64,000 nt of DNA from Acanthosepion esculentum (lineage: Eukaryota; Mollusca; Cephalopoda; Sepiida; Sepiidae): assembly GCA_964036315.1 (NCBI GenBank), contig OZ038517.1, forward strand, positions 53,671,288-53,735,287. The letters run 5' to 3'. A program made the translations under genes and the position numbers. The notes beneath the pieces are model-generated. The model saw nothing but the letters and a program-made list of their open reading frames with translations. It did not search any database and was not told the DNA's origin. This document shows, piece after piece, positions 46,681-56,957 of the stretch; position 1 is the stretch's first letter; each line of letters opens with the position of its first letter.

Positions 46681-46942
46681 GTATTTAGGCAGCAATCCTA
46701 CTTTTACGCACGTTTCAATGCCAGACAAGGTACTTTGATTTTGGTTTTTATACAATTTCTCATATGATCTTATAATTGTTTTCTTTTCTGTAGATTAATT
46801 ATATAAAAACTGTCCAATTGTTCTTTTTTTCAAGCGCTTTCGGCTATACATTTAGCCATTTTAAAAATTATAAGATCAGATAAGAAATTGTGCAAAAGAT
46901 TAAATCAAAACACCTTGTCTGTCATATCCAATGAAACGTGCA
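46676..46942. mobile_element. Penelope-like terminal sequences, head to head
   Basis: GCACGTTTCAATGCCAGACA and AAGGTACTTTGATTT on the left match, imperfectly inverted, TCAAAACACCTTGTCTGTCA and TCCAATGAAACGTGCATG on the right; AATTTCTCATATGATCTTAT likewise pairs with ATAAGATCAGATAAGAAATT. The centre holds AAGCGCTTTCGGCTATACAT, the phrase found in the hairpin at 47,812-47,960 and near 47,257. Both sides run into (TA)n. Confidence 0.65.
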
Positions 46943-47011
46943 TGTATATATATATATATATATAAATACACATATATATATAAATACACATATATATATA
47001 TATAAATGCAC

Positions 47012-47091
<80 letters not shown>
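46943..47091. repeat. (TA)n microsatellite with short interruptions
   Basis: TA runs interrupted by AATACACA and AATGCACAATTA. Part of the series of TA tracts that border each Penelope fragment. Confidence 0.95.
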
Positions 47092-47093
<2 letters not shown>

Positions 47094-47600
47094 GTGTATT
47101 TGAGCAGCAATCCCTTTTATCCAGGTTTCATTAAAGACAACTGGTAAGGTACTGCGATTAAGATTTTTTTTTAAATTTTCTTGTATTCGCATGAGTGATT
47201 TCATTTCTTGACATAAAATGTATAAAAAGCGTTCAAATTTTCTGTATATCCGAGCGCTTTCGCCTATTCTATTAGCCGTTTTCAAAAATGTTTTTTTTTA
47301 TTTTAATTTTTAACTGAATATGTAGATTGTTTATAGGTATCTGGAGTGACAGGGATTTTTTTTTTTTGTTACTATTTTTCAAACACGGTCAGTACATTGT
47401 GGCCGTGTTCATAGTTGATGCAATTGAGTGTTGGATTTTTCTTTTTTATTATTAACGCTTCCATTATTTTTCGCCGTTTTTACATGTGGATGAGGCCATT
47501 GTAGTTGTATTATCAACAAGTAGGTTACAGATAGATTTTGGTAGGTTTCCATGCGTGTTTAAATGTTACTAATGGACTATATTTCTTTTCAAAACATTTA
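47092..47600 (-). pseudogene. Penelope-like element, C-terminal fragment and 3' end
   Basis: The minus strand at about 47,370-47,470 reads MEALIIKKKNPTLNCINYEH then GHNVLTVFEK, which matches the segment following the GIY-YIG domain in Penelope-like proteins (compare EAIYMKKMKPSYNKINHE in the larger copy). Downstream, toward 47,092, come GAAAACGGCTAATAGAATAG and GCGAAAGCGCTCGG, then CAGGTTTCATT-like terminal sequence. Only the last ~60 codons and the 3' end remain. Confidence 0.65.
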
Positions 47601-47615
47601 CAACATTTATATTTA

Positions 47616-47617
<2 letters not shown>

Positions 47618-47668
<51 letters not shown>

Positions 47669-47753
47669 CAACATTTATATTTAATATATATATATATATA
47701 TATATATATTTAATATATATATATATTATATATATATATATGTATATACATAC

Positions 47754-47815
<62 letters not shown>
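47618..47815. repeat. (TA)n tracts with a short duplicated spacer
   Basis: Three TA runs separated by TTTACAACATTTATATTTAA (which also occurs just before the first run, near 47,598-47,620) and by GTATATACATACATATACA. The repeated spacer shows that slippage or recombination copied a piece of flank into the tract. Confidence 0.9.
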
Positions 47816-47817
<2 letters not shown>

Positions 47818-47954
47818 CAAAAAGGAAGTGCAGGAATGATCTATATTGTCCATTGTCTCAAGCGCTTTCGGACACTTCTTTAGCCATTTTCAAGAGAAGA
47901 GCGAAAGCGCTTGAGACAATGGACAATATAGATCATTCCTGCACTTCCTTTTTG

Positions 47955-47960
<6 letters not shown>
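47812..47960. repeat. perfect 59-bp inverted repeat from a Penelope terminus
   Basis: Left arm 47,812-47,870 and right arm 47,902-47,960 are exact reverse complements, with a 31-base loop. The arm contains AAGCGCTTTCG, shared with other Penelope termini here, and the loop holds GACACTTCTTTAGCCATTTT. Both arms continue into (TA)n, so the true palindrome is longer. Confidence 0.95.
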
Positions 47961-48006
<46 letters not shown>

Positions 48007-48131
48007 TTCCTTATTCGCACCAAATGGAAAAATGTAAGAATGCTGAAAAAAACTAAATAAGAAACTTATTGAATTTTCCTTGTCTTTTTCAACTAAATAT
48101 ACTTAAAATAAATGTTGCTGCCCAACTATTC

Positions 48132-48206
<75 letters not shown>
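47961..48206. repeat. two (TA)n tracts with short spacer
   Basis: TA runs at about 47,958-48,004 and 48,137-48,206 with ~130 bases of unassigned AT-rich sequence between. The second abuts the Penelope element directly. Confidence 0.95.
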
Positions 48207-48208
<2 letters not shown>

Positions 48209-48474
48209 ACATGTTTCGTTGAATAATTTAGACATGTTCTGTCTACTTATTCTCGATAGGATCTTTTCATATTCACGGATAAGTTTTTTTCCTTGATTAT
48301 TGAAAGATAAGAGGAAAACGCCGTGTTGACACATATTTTATTTATTTCCGTGTACTTTCGATATAGCACAATGGCATCATCCGGGTATTGTTAATTACAG
48401 ATTTAGTATTGTAGTGTTCATTGTGGTGATCATCTGAAAATTAAATTTCTTATATGTGGAGTGAGAGGTGCTGC
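48207..48474 (-). repeat. Penelope terminal repeat (pLTR), 3' copy
   Basis: 268 bp, the copy downstream of the coding region in minus-strand sense. It contains the TTTCCGTGTACTTTCG phrase that on the minus strand reads CGAAAGTACACGG. Confidence 0.88.
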
Positions 48475-48639
48475 CTCATGGCATGCCTACGGAACACCGT
48501 TTACGGGGAGGTAACTAGGTATATTGCGGAGTGATTTTACAAATGAGTAGTAGAAAAAATAAAGGAAAGAACTATTAGTACAAACCTTGGCATTTAAAAC
48601 TATCTATTGTACACATTTTGAAATGTTTATGAAGTATTC

Positions 48640-50470
48640 ATGATTGATTTTATTATAGCTTGGTTTCATTTTTTTCATATAAATAGCTTCAAGAATTTTT
48701 ATTTTGTGTTTATTCTTTTCGTAAAAAGTATGGAAGTATTTTCGACAATGATCTTCCTGAATTGCGAATGTGGACAGGTATTTTGTTTTAAATGTTTAGA
48801 AATGTTGACCGTATTATTCAAATGATAACTTAGCCGTCTTGAGAGCGTTGTTGTCGTGTGTCCAACATAAGTATTATTTTTTCTGTTGGAGATACAATCT
48901 CCCAGAAGACATTTAAATATATAAACAATGTTGGTTTTCTGCAACAAGCTAGTGAGCGGGGAAGTGTCATTAGGAATGATTTTGCGATGATCGCTGGTGG
49001 ATGTATTAGTTTTTAGTCATCTTTTAGGATATTTTCATTTTGTTTATAGTTAGCATGCATTTGGTTACGATATAAAAGATTGATATGTTTAGGATTAGTG
49101 GAAGAAGTATTATATTCTATTTGTTTAGTGTAAAGATCTCTGATGGAGCATCTTATTTGTTTATCAACCATATACTTAGGGAAGTTATTATTGATGAGTG
49201 TTTTATATTTTTTAATTCGTTGTAGAAAATCTGTTTTGTGGATGAATTAATTTTTGCAAGGTTTATTAGGTTTTTCATAATTGCTATTTTATAGTAATTT
49301 GGACATCCACTCTTATAATTAAGGGTACAGGAATTTATGCTGGTAGGTTTTTTTTTATATGGGGATATAGTGAAGTTATTGTTATTAGCATTTGTCAGTA
49401 TATCTAGAAAAAGGAAATTTGCTGCTATTATTAAGTCCATATGTAAACTTAAGAACAGAATTGTCCTGGAATTGTTTTTGGAGTTTATGTATTTCATCTG
49501 TATTCTTGACTAATATAAGGATATCGTCTTAGGTGGATGGAAGTTTTTTTTTTTTAATTGTTAAAGATGTTATTTTCAAAATTAAACATATAGAAATTGC
49601 TAAAAGTCAGACCAAGCTGTGAACCCATGGAGACACCATCACGTTGTATATATATTTTATTTTGTGATCATAGAATTGGATTTCGGTAGTGCAAGTTAGT
49701 AGTAGTTTTCGTAATATACTAGGCCTAATTTTAAGTGGAGGTAGAGATGGATTATTGTATATGTTTCTTATAATAATCTCGATCGTCTCGCAAAGGGCAG
49801 TTTTAGTGAATAAGTTTTCAACATCAAATGAGGCTATTTTTCATTGTTAGGTTTTTCATTTTTTAGAATTTCGATTACCTCGAGGGTTGTTTTTATGCTG
49901 TATTTGCTAGGATGATATGGCGTGATAAGTTGTTTGATGGTTTTTGTTAATTGATAAACAGGAGTGGAAACAGTGACATACTGGGGTGGAGAGGATAGTA
50001 ATGTTTGTGTGTTTTGAGATTGACATATATGTAGCCGGGCCTATAGTCGACGATGATTTTTCGGGAGTTTTAAACTGACTGTCCTCTTCAGTATTATTAG
50101 CAGTGATCAGTTTGTTGATTTTTAACTTTAGTTGGTTGCTTGGATTTTTTTTTGTGTTGTCATTGATTACTTAATCACGTTTTTCATTGTCATCTAATTG
50201 GTTTAAGACAACAAAGATGTTTGTTTTGTTTGCTTTTTTGACACTTATGTTTAGGTGATTACGTAGTTCCTTGGCGACAATTTGTAGTTGTTTTGTGAAG
50301 ATTTTTGAGAAGTTTTTACTTCTGTCATGTCTATCCTTAACTGCCTCAGCCGTGAGTAAGTCGCGAAGTTCTGCTATGGTTGTGATTAGTTTTTCGTCTT
50401 GGAGTTTTTCGATACTTTGATATAGCGTTTCAATTTCGTTCTTTTTTTCTTTCTTATCAAACGATTATAT
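48640..50470 (-). pseudogene. Penelope reverse transcriptase / GIY-YIG endonuclease, decayed
   Basis: Minus strand, N to C: AELRDLLTAEAVKDRHDRSK and ANKTNIFVVLNQLDD (about 50,190-50,400); TPVYQLTKTIKQLITPYHPS (about 49,920-49,980); ASFDVENLFTKTALCETIEI, an RT motif A region; DGVSMGSQLG (about 49,615-49,645), the motif B block; DDILILVK (about 49,505-49,530), the catalytic aspartate pair, with a stop codon just before it where the usual tyrosine-valine stands; PYKKKPTSINSCTLNYKSGC; then VYIFKCLLGDC and TYVGHTTTTLSRRLSYHL (about 48,840-48,930), the GIY-YIG nuclease; and EAIYMKKMKPSYNKINHE at the end. Order and motifs match Penelope-like proteins throughout. At least several frameshifts and stops prevent expression. 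The element would have copied itself through RT primed at a nick made by the GIY-YIG nuclease. Confidence 0.9.
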
Positions 50471-50873
50471 TTATGGTATATGTGGCAGCTGGGTTTCTGG
50501 TTAAGCAATTCTTTTTGATGCTTAGTGCGTGTTTAGAAATATTAATAAAATTATCAGTTTTATTAGGGAGTGTAATAGATCCTTTGTATAGTTTGTTCAG
50601 TTTTTAAAATTTTTAGGTGGTATTGAGTTTCTGACGTATTGGTAATTTTTTAAAGTCTGTGTGGAATTTCTTCCAGTTGATCAGGAGCAGTTATATGTTT
50701 TAGTTTCTTATGTATGTCTTGTTTTCTGCTATTGAGCGGGTATAATTTATCATTGGCTATTTCAATTTGCAATTCTCACAAGGCTACATTTAAAATTCCA
50801 GGTGTCGATGTTCTGGTAAGCTGCTGGATCGTGTAATTTAAAGCGCGTATATTTCGGCAACATGCTTTCATTG

Positions 50874-51112
50874 AGACATGTTTCGTTGAATAATTTAAAC
50901 ATGTTCTCTCTACTTTTTCTCTATAGGATCCTTTCATATTCGCGGATAAGCCTTTCATTATTGAAAGACGAGAGGAAAACGCCGTGTTGATACATATTGT
51001 ATTTATTTCCGTGTACTTTCGACATAGCACAATGTCATCATCATCATCAGGGTATTGTTAATTACAGGATAAGTATTGTTGTGACCATCTGATGTAGAGT
51101 GAGAGGTGCTGC
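50874..51112 (-). repeat. Penelope terminal repeat (pLTR), 5' copy
   Basis: 239 bp, upstream of the coding region in minus-strand sense. It holds an additional (CAT)n expansion, TCATCATCATCATCAGGG, relative to the other copy (GGCATCATCCGGG). Confidence 0.88.
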
Positions 51113-51242
<130 letters not shown>

Positions 51243-51510
51243 AGAAACCCGTTACAGAATTGTAGAAAAATGCAATAAATTTAAGTACTGTCACTGGAAA
51301 CTCATTTTTCGTACAAAACCGGCTCACACATAAGTCGGCTCCAGATTTGAATTTCTTTATTCGCATTTATTAACCAATCAGCGACGTTATCACAAACGCG
51401 CTGTGGGCCTTTGAATTTTCAGACAATTAATGTTTGTTGTCTGCTATGAGATATTGAAGGCTCACTCCAGAAAATTGTCAGCAATATTCCACCCCACGCC
51501 TTAAAATAGA

Positions 51511-51766
51511 TACAGTACAAGCTCTCATATCCGAACGTCCTTACATCCGAACTACTCAGTGTTGCCATTTAGATGTTGCAGGAATATGCCACATACTAAT
51601 ATTTTTCTTTTCTTTGCTTATAATTGTAAGTAACTTGGGATTTTCAACCTATAATGTCTCGCACAGAAGAAACTTCAACTGGAAGAAAAAGGAAAAGAAA
51701 TTCTTTCACGTTACATCAGAAATTAGAGATTATGGAAAAACTAGACAATGGCAGAGGAGTAATTGA
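51511..51766 (+). pseudogene. pogo/Tigger-like transposon, 5' end
   Basis: CAGTACAAGCTCTCATATCC followed by GAACG resembles Tigger terminal repeats. An ATG at 51,654 opens MSRTEETSTGRKRKRNSFTL followed by HQKLEIMEKLDNGRG, the first part of the CENP-B-type helix-turn-helix that starts pogo/Tigger transposases. After about 38 residues the frame is lost at the start of a SINE-2 sequence. No catalytic domain or right end was found within the window. Confidence 0.7.
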
Positions 51767-51850
51767 TAGTGGCTCGGATTGAGGAATCGGACAGCCGAGT
51801 TAGAATTCTAGTCGAATCCATTATATTCACTTACGTGTAGTGTATTAGTT
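51767..51850 (+). mobile_element. SINE-2, partial copy
   Basis: AGTGGCTCGGATTGAGGAAT, then AGTCGAATCCATTATATTCA and CTTACGTG, match the heads of the copies at 53,462 and 60,095. The body is missing. It interrupts the Tigger frame. Nothing is recognised from 51,851 to 52,479, including the 107-codon plus-strand frame at 51,896. Confidence 0.7.
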
Positions 51851-52479
51851 CGCAGAGATTAGTTTTTCAGTTTTTCCGTAAACCTTTGACCGGGGTTGTT
51901 TGTTCGATCGTTTTTATACAAGCTGAAATTCTCAAATCTTATTGAATTAATGACATTTTCACATATTTATTCGAGTATACTAAATTACAAAATAAGGCTT
52001 AGCGATGTTAAGAAACACAAAAACATACGAACTGAGTTATTTTCAACACATATTTTAGCAGTAGTATTAACGCAGCTATCCTACACTGACTGCTGGCTTT
52101 CTGCTACTAGGAAAGTACACGCATACATAAAACTACGTAAATACGCGCCACACACATTCTCATATGTAGACGCATTCTGTTTCTTCTATACTAATGCAAT
52201 TGAATCGGTTGTATTGTAAAGAAATACAAACAAAAATATTTTTGTGTGAAATTGTTTCACAGAGATTCTTTGTAATTCATTTCTTTCAATTTGAAAGAAA
52301 ACTAATTCTCAATAATAAAAATGTATTTAAATTTGTAGGGACGTATCGCGTTATTTCTTCGCTTTATCCACGGCTATTCCTCTACACACGTGATGAGACA
52401 CTCTTTCGTTGGATTAATGAAGCCCTATGAAAGGCTTAAATGACTAATTTTTGCTTTGTATGACTCAATATCGCAAGCT

Positions 52480-52737
52480 GTTGCTTCATAATATTCGATA
52501 CTTTTCTGTTGCCTCTAGTCTCATTTTTCATCTATGAAGAGATTGCCCAATATTCCCTGTCATATAAGAGTACCGATATTTCATAATGCTTCTGTACTAT
52601 TTTCTCTGTCTGTAATGAATTTTCTTGTTTCTTAATACTTTGTTTAACTTTTTGAAGGCATCTTTCGCGATACAAATGCGCCTTCGGATGTCAGTGTCTC
52701 ATCTTACGTCCGCTTTTTCTGAAAAGACATTCTTCTT
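52480..52737 (-). pseudogene. LINE-A fragment carrying the satellite source segment
   Basis: The minus strand reads DTDIRRRICIAKDAFKKLNK, then VLRNKKIHYRQ, then (with frame changes) SIMKYRYSYM, and finally MRLEATEKYRIL. This single copy keeps, in ancestral order, the two segments that became the 120-bp and 107-bp arrays. It follows head to tail on the next LINE-A copy. Confidence 0.75.
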
Positions 52738-53461
52738 TATGTACCGTGGCCCTTCAGGACGTAGGCGATCATGGCTCTCCACATATTCCTGTACCTTGTA
52801 GCTCTTAATAAATTTTGCCTATTGCCCCCAAACCTTGTCCTATCATCCATTTACTCAAGCCATGTTACGCGCTGTTTCCCTCTGTCGCTCTTTCACTTTA
52901 TCTGTCCCATGAGTATCAGATTTACAAAGCACTCCTTCCACATTACGTGCCCCAGAAATTCCAGCTGCCTCTCATTGATGTTAAGTATACGTTTCCTGTT
53001 TGGTTCCATTTTATCTAAAACCTCGTCGTTGCTCACACGTTCATGGTATCCTCATCATCCTTCTGTAGAAGCATATTTCTGTTGCCTCAAGTCTCTTCTT
53101 CATTTTGAGGAGATGGTCCAGCAGTTATTGCTATATCGAGGGACTGATATCACGAAACAATTCAGTACTTATTTCTTTGTTTTCCTGTCTCTTAATACTC
53201 TGCTTAGCTTTTGGAATGCATCTTTGCCTATTCCAATACGTCTTCGGATCGCACTTCCCTTCCACCGGGAACTCTTCCCAGATATTTACAATTTTGTACT
53301 TGTTTGATTTTAGTATCCTCAATTTGTAATTTGCATCCTTTTGCTAACAACCATGCATTTTGTCTTTTTGTAGTTTATATTTAGTCCTTTCTTCTCGCTT
53401 TCCTTCGGCAGAACATCTAATTCTCTAAGAACTGCTTCGCTGTAGAGGTTGAATAAGAGTA
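52738..53461 (-). pseudogene. LINE-A, 5'-truncated copy
   Basis: Minus strand, in order: LLLFNLYSEAVLRELDVLP (just after RT motif B), KKGLNINYKKTKCMVVSKRM, KYKIVNIWEEFPVEGKCDPK, NRQRCIPKAKQSIKRQ, then the LLYGSECWTIS and MKKRLEATE equivalents in broken form near 53,080-53,150, MLLQKDDEDTM for the MWFYRRML region, and near 52,760 the tail TGICGEP.SPTS followed by a short GAAGAA. It shows the full 3' half of the family and was used here as the map for the satellites. Confidence 0.8.
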
Positions 53462-53650
53462 ATAGATAACGGATTGAGGTTCGAATTCCAGTCGAATCCA
53501 TTACATTCACTTACGTGTTAATACCCTTGGGAAAGGTATGAATCCTCGTCATCTACCCCCAGCAAAGAGTAAATAGCAGGACAGACCGGGTTCTATAGCC
53601 TTGGGTGGCAACTGGTCTAGGAAAAGGGCAACAAAACCTGATCCTCCAGC
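53462..53650 (+). mobile_element. SINE-2, tRNA-derived
   Basis: GAGGTTCGAATTCCAGTCGA contains a perfect polymerase III B box (GGTTCGAATTCC). The body follows: TTCACTTACGTG, AATACCCTTGGGAAAGGTAT, GAATCC, TAAATAGCAGGACAGACCGG and CTTGGGTGGCAACTGGTCTA. The A-box half is reduced. The extent beyond 53,650 is uncertain; GGTTATGTAGCAGGTTAATA may also belong. Confidence 0.75.
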
Positions 53651-53756
53651 TTCGGGGTTATGTAGCAGGTTAATAACCAGATCACTTAAACAAAACTGGC
53701 TTGTTATAGAAACCTCAACGATATCTTGTGGCCCTAAGTTCCTCAAGGAATTTAAT

Positions 53757-53758
<2 letters not shown>

Positions 53759-53828
<70 letters not shown>
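53759..53828. repeat. (TA)n microsatellite
   Basis: About 34 TA units. A shorter TA run at 54,029-54,046 follows the hairpin below, again pairing TA tracts with a Penelope-like terminus. Confidence 0.97.
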
Positions 53829-53831
<3 letters not shown>

Positions 53832-53918
53832 AAATATAGTCTTAAAGTGTGCTATATTTATGGGATAAAGTGCTCAATATCAGAGATAGAGCGTGTGTAA
53901 ATATAAAAGTGAACATAG

Positions 53919-54025
53919 AAGTCAACACTTAGAGGCGACAGTCTGTTTCATGCTAGTGCAGTCGTCAGGCAAGAGTTGCCTGACGATTGCACTAGCATGA
54001 AACAGACGCCTCTAAGTGTTGACTT
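53919..54025. repeat. long hairpin with possible decayed hammerhead motif
   Basis: Left arm 53,919-53,972 and right arm 53,976-54,025 are inverted repeats with a 3-base loop, differing by one base and a 4-base indel. On the minus strand the left arm reads CTGACGACTGCACTAGCATG then AAACAGACTGTC, with CTGANGA, GAAA and GTC in hammerhead order. Stem II is imperfect at its first pair. Confidence 0.8.
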
Positions 54026-54046
54026 ATGTATATATATATATATATA

Positions 54047-56700
54047 ATGTTAAGTAAGAGCGGAACGGCAAGTTAAGGAAAACGGAACGCCTGGTCAAAA
54101 AGTGACAGAAGGATGCCAAGGCCCGGAAGTCTTACACAGAGAGTCCGTTCCACTTCACGAAGCAGTTGTTTAGGGAGAAGACTAGCGGGGCGTTGAGTGT
54201 CGAGCAGGAGGAGCTGGAGAGACACCTGATGAACACGTACTCGGATGACAGCAGGGAGGTCCCAGTCGAGGTGATGCCAGGTTTATTCAGGCCTGGCGCC
54301 CCGGAAGTAGCTTTTGATGAGTCTCCAGTGACTTGCAAGGAGGTCCAAGGAGTTGTACGGAGGTCAAGAGCGTGTTCTGCGGGTGGTCCTAATGGTGTGG
54401 CATATGCTGTCTACAAGAATATGTCCCAGGCTGCTGAGGTGTTTGTGGAGACTTCTGGTGAAGATTTGGGAAGTTAGTGATCTTCCGCGCTGTTGATGTC
54501 GAGCTGATGAGGTGTATATACCGAAGGAGGAGAATTCGTTGACACTTAGTCAGTTTCGCCCAATACCTCTCGTGAACGTTGAAGGGAAGGTGTTTTTTTA
54601 AGGTGTTTTCCAGTAGGCTGACGGGTTACCAGCTTGGGAATAACTATATAGACACTAGTATTCAAAATGCAGGAGTCCCGGTGTTTCCAGGGTGCTTGGA
54701 ACATGTGTCAATGATTTGGACGAAGATCCGCGAGGCTAAAATTGAAGGGAAGCATATTCACGTCATCTGACTAGATCTTGCTAATGTGTATGCTTCAGTT
54801 CAGCTAGAGTTGAAGTTCTTCTACGTACGTTCCGCAGAGACTCAGGGATTGTCTGGCTTTATAATTCAATCAGTTCATAGTGCGTTTTTCAACAACACTA
54901 CAAGGTATGTGGAGCTGCAGAAGGGAATTGCTATGGGATGTGCCATCTCTCCAGTACTGTTTATGATGTTGATGAAGGTGATCTTGAGAGGTCTGTCTCC
55001 AGAGTACCCCTTCCTGCAGAATGAGGTCAAAACCCGAGCATTTATGGACGATTTGACGATAATCCAAGATGATTGGAAAGTAGCACTGTTGGTTCTGGAT
55101 AGACTTGCAGAGTTGGTAGAATGGAGTCAGATGGCCTTCAAACCAAAGAAAAGCAGGTCGCTTTCTATGAAGGGAGGTTCTGTCATACATGAAGTGTTTT
55201 CCATCGGAGGTGAAAAAATACCAACAGTGGAGTCTTGGGAGATGGTATAACTTCCATGTGACAGATCGTCACCGTGAGATTGAAATCCAGCAACAAGCGG
55301 AGGTGGGCTTGCGAAGATTAGATCAATGTGGGCTTCCCAGAAATTTTAAAGTGTGGTGCATACATTTTGGATTGATGCCGAGACTAATGTGGCCGCTGAC
55401 TATATATGAGGTGGCACTGTGTCGAGTTGAGATAATTGAGATGAAAATTAGTAAATGCATACGGAAGTGGCTTGGTGTTGCAAGGATTTCTGCGCCGGTT
55501 GCATTGTATGGCAGCTCGGGGAGAGGGCCTATTACCTATTACTTCTTTGGTGGGGGAGTACAAGGTGGCAAAGGTGAGATTGCAGTCCATGCTGTGTGAA
55601 TCTAGGGATGCTGTAATCCGGAAAAATGTGCCGGAGTTAAAGACAGGAAGAAAGTGGAAAGTGTCAGACGTGATGTCAGCAGTGGAAGTGATGGTAAAGC
55701 AGGCAGAAGTTCGGGGTGTTACAAGGAAGGAACGAGCTGGACTTGGTCTAGTTGAGAGGGAGAGATTCTGGTCAGAGGCCACTAGACAGGAGCAAAGCAA
55801 GTTACAGGAACAGGGGGTTCGAAAGATCGAAGAGGAGAGACGTTTAGCAGGCTCAGCAGGATCGATGGCTCAACTGGGAGGGTATTGAGGATGTTCAGTT
55901 GGTCTGATTCGTGGCATCTAGGCGCAGGACATTTAAGGTTCCTCATACAGATAGCATATGATGTGACAGCATCACCAGCAAATTTGAAGAGATGGGGAGT
56001 GCAGGAGTCACTCTCCTGCCGGTTGTGATGCTTATGGTAACCTGCGCCACATACTGTCAGCTTGCCCGAAGACGCTACAGAACGGCTGGTACACCTTCAG
56101 ACATAAATTGGTTCTGGAGGTCGTAGCAGAAGCTGCGAGAAGTGCCAGTATACTCTCGACGGACCTGCGAAATGTATCCTCCCTGAAGCAAGGTGCGACT
56201 GACACGAAGTAGAAGACTAGGTCGGAGGACTCAAGGAAGTGGTGAGTGTTGGTTGATGCTACACTGCCAGTGGGGGTTATTGTGTCTGAACTGAGGCCAG
56301 ATCTAGTGTTAATTGATATCGAGAAACAACATCTGTTGTTTGGCCAGCTGACGGTGGCATGGGGGAAAAAGGATTGAAGAGGCTCTTGAAAGAAAGCTGC
56401 TTCGGTATGAAGAACTGCTGGCTGAAGTCTGAGAAAAGATACGGCTGCACCCTGGTGTCGATTGAGGTTGGCTGTAGAGGATTGCCTGTTACCTCCTTAA
56501 AGAGATTACTCAAGTGAGCTGGTATCCAAAAGCCGGAGAAGGTGATAAAGTCTTGTGGTGAAAAAGCGGTGGAAGGTAATGTATGCATTACCCAGAAATT
56601 CTTATCGAGTCGCATCCAACTAACATAGACCGGTTGCAACGTAACATCATCCAGCTGTTGCGGGCCCACCGTGTGGAGAGGTACAGACCTTAAAGGGCCG
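54047..56700 (+). pseudogene. LINE-D, non-LTR retrotransposon with possible restriction-like endonuclease end
   Basis: Plus-strand frames in order: FREKTSGALSVEQEELERHL (54,166 on); ACSAGGPNGVAYAVYKNM; LTLSQFRPIPLVNVEGKVFF; GVPVFPGCLEHVSMIWTKI; LDLANVYASV, RT motif A; QKGIAMGCAISPVLF, motif B; FMDD at about 55,041-55,052, the catalytic motif in place of YADD; FKPKKSRSLSMKGG; GLPRNFKVWCIHFGLMPRLM and WPLTIYEVALCRVEIIEMKI; then, after a frameshift, SCRLC and DAYGNLRHILSACPK, a C..C...H...C zinc knuckle; and RPDLVLIDIEKQHLLFGQLT near 56,290-56,345, which could be the core of a restriction-like nuclease. A knuckle before such a core is the layout of R2-type LINEs, but the thumb differs from R2. 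Many stops; the 5' end is missing. Confidence 0.82.
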
Positions 56701-56774
56701 AAACTTTGCTGAATCACGGCGCTCAACTGAAGATTGTAGCTGGTCTGGAGCACTTGATGGGTGCATGTGTTCTA

Positions 56775-56900
56775 TATCGGTTGAATAAGTCCGGTGAGAA
56801 GAAGCATCCTTGTTTTACACCCCTTTACGTAACTAAATTTAGTAGATTTCTATATTCTGTGGTTGGGTTTCTTGAACAATTTGTTCACTTCCAACTCGTT
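56775..56900 (-). pseudogene. LINE-A reverse transcriptase fragment
   Basis: GTTGAATAAGTCCGGTGAGA (plus strand) is shared almost exactly with 17,590. Minus translation across two frames resembles STKFSYVKGCKTRM and LLTGLIQP, the decayed form of KFTKIKRGVRQGC and LSPDLFN. Only about 40 codons. Confidence 0.65.
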
Positions 56901-56957
56901 TAATTAGAAATTTTCTTTTCTTTATAAGAGTATTAGATATTTAGACTATAATTACTC

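Larger units (their letters stand above)
48207..51112 (-). mobile_element. Penelope-like retroelement with terminal direct repeats
   Basis: A 2.9-kb element whose ends, 48,207-48,474 and 50,874-51,112, are direct repeats (shared GACATGTTTCGTTGAATAAT, GAGGAAAACGCCGTGTTGA, TTTATTTCCGTGTACTTTCG and GAGTGAGAGGTGCTGC). The interior encodes, on the minus strand, a decayed Penelope reverse transcriptase and GIY-YIG nuclease. Direct terminal repeats of this sort (pseudo-LTRs) are typical of Penelope elements. Both outer edges touch (TA)n tracts. It is structurally near complete but coding is broken by many frameshifts. Confidence 0.88.

Noticed and set aside
46424..48334. YIYIYI-rich open frames
   Set aside because: Translation of (TA)n microsatellites.
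51020..51052. Intact hammerhead ribozyme in the Penelope terminal repeat
   Set aside because: CTGATGA and GAAA flank a good stem, but there is one extra base before the stem and no convincing stem III or cleavage triplet.
51896..52219. 107-codon plus-strand frame as a host gene
   Set aside because: No recognisable domain, no supporting codon pattern or splice context, and it lies in AT-rich sequence between transposon fragments.
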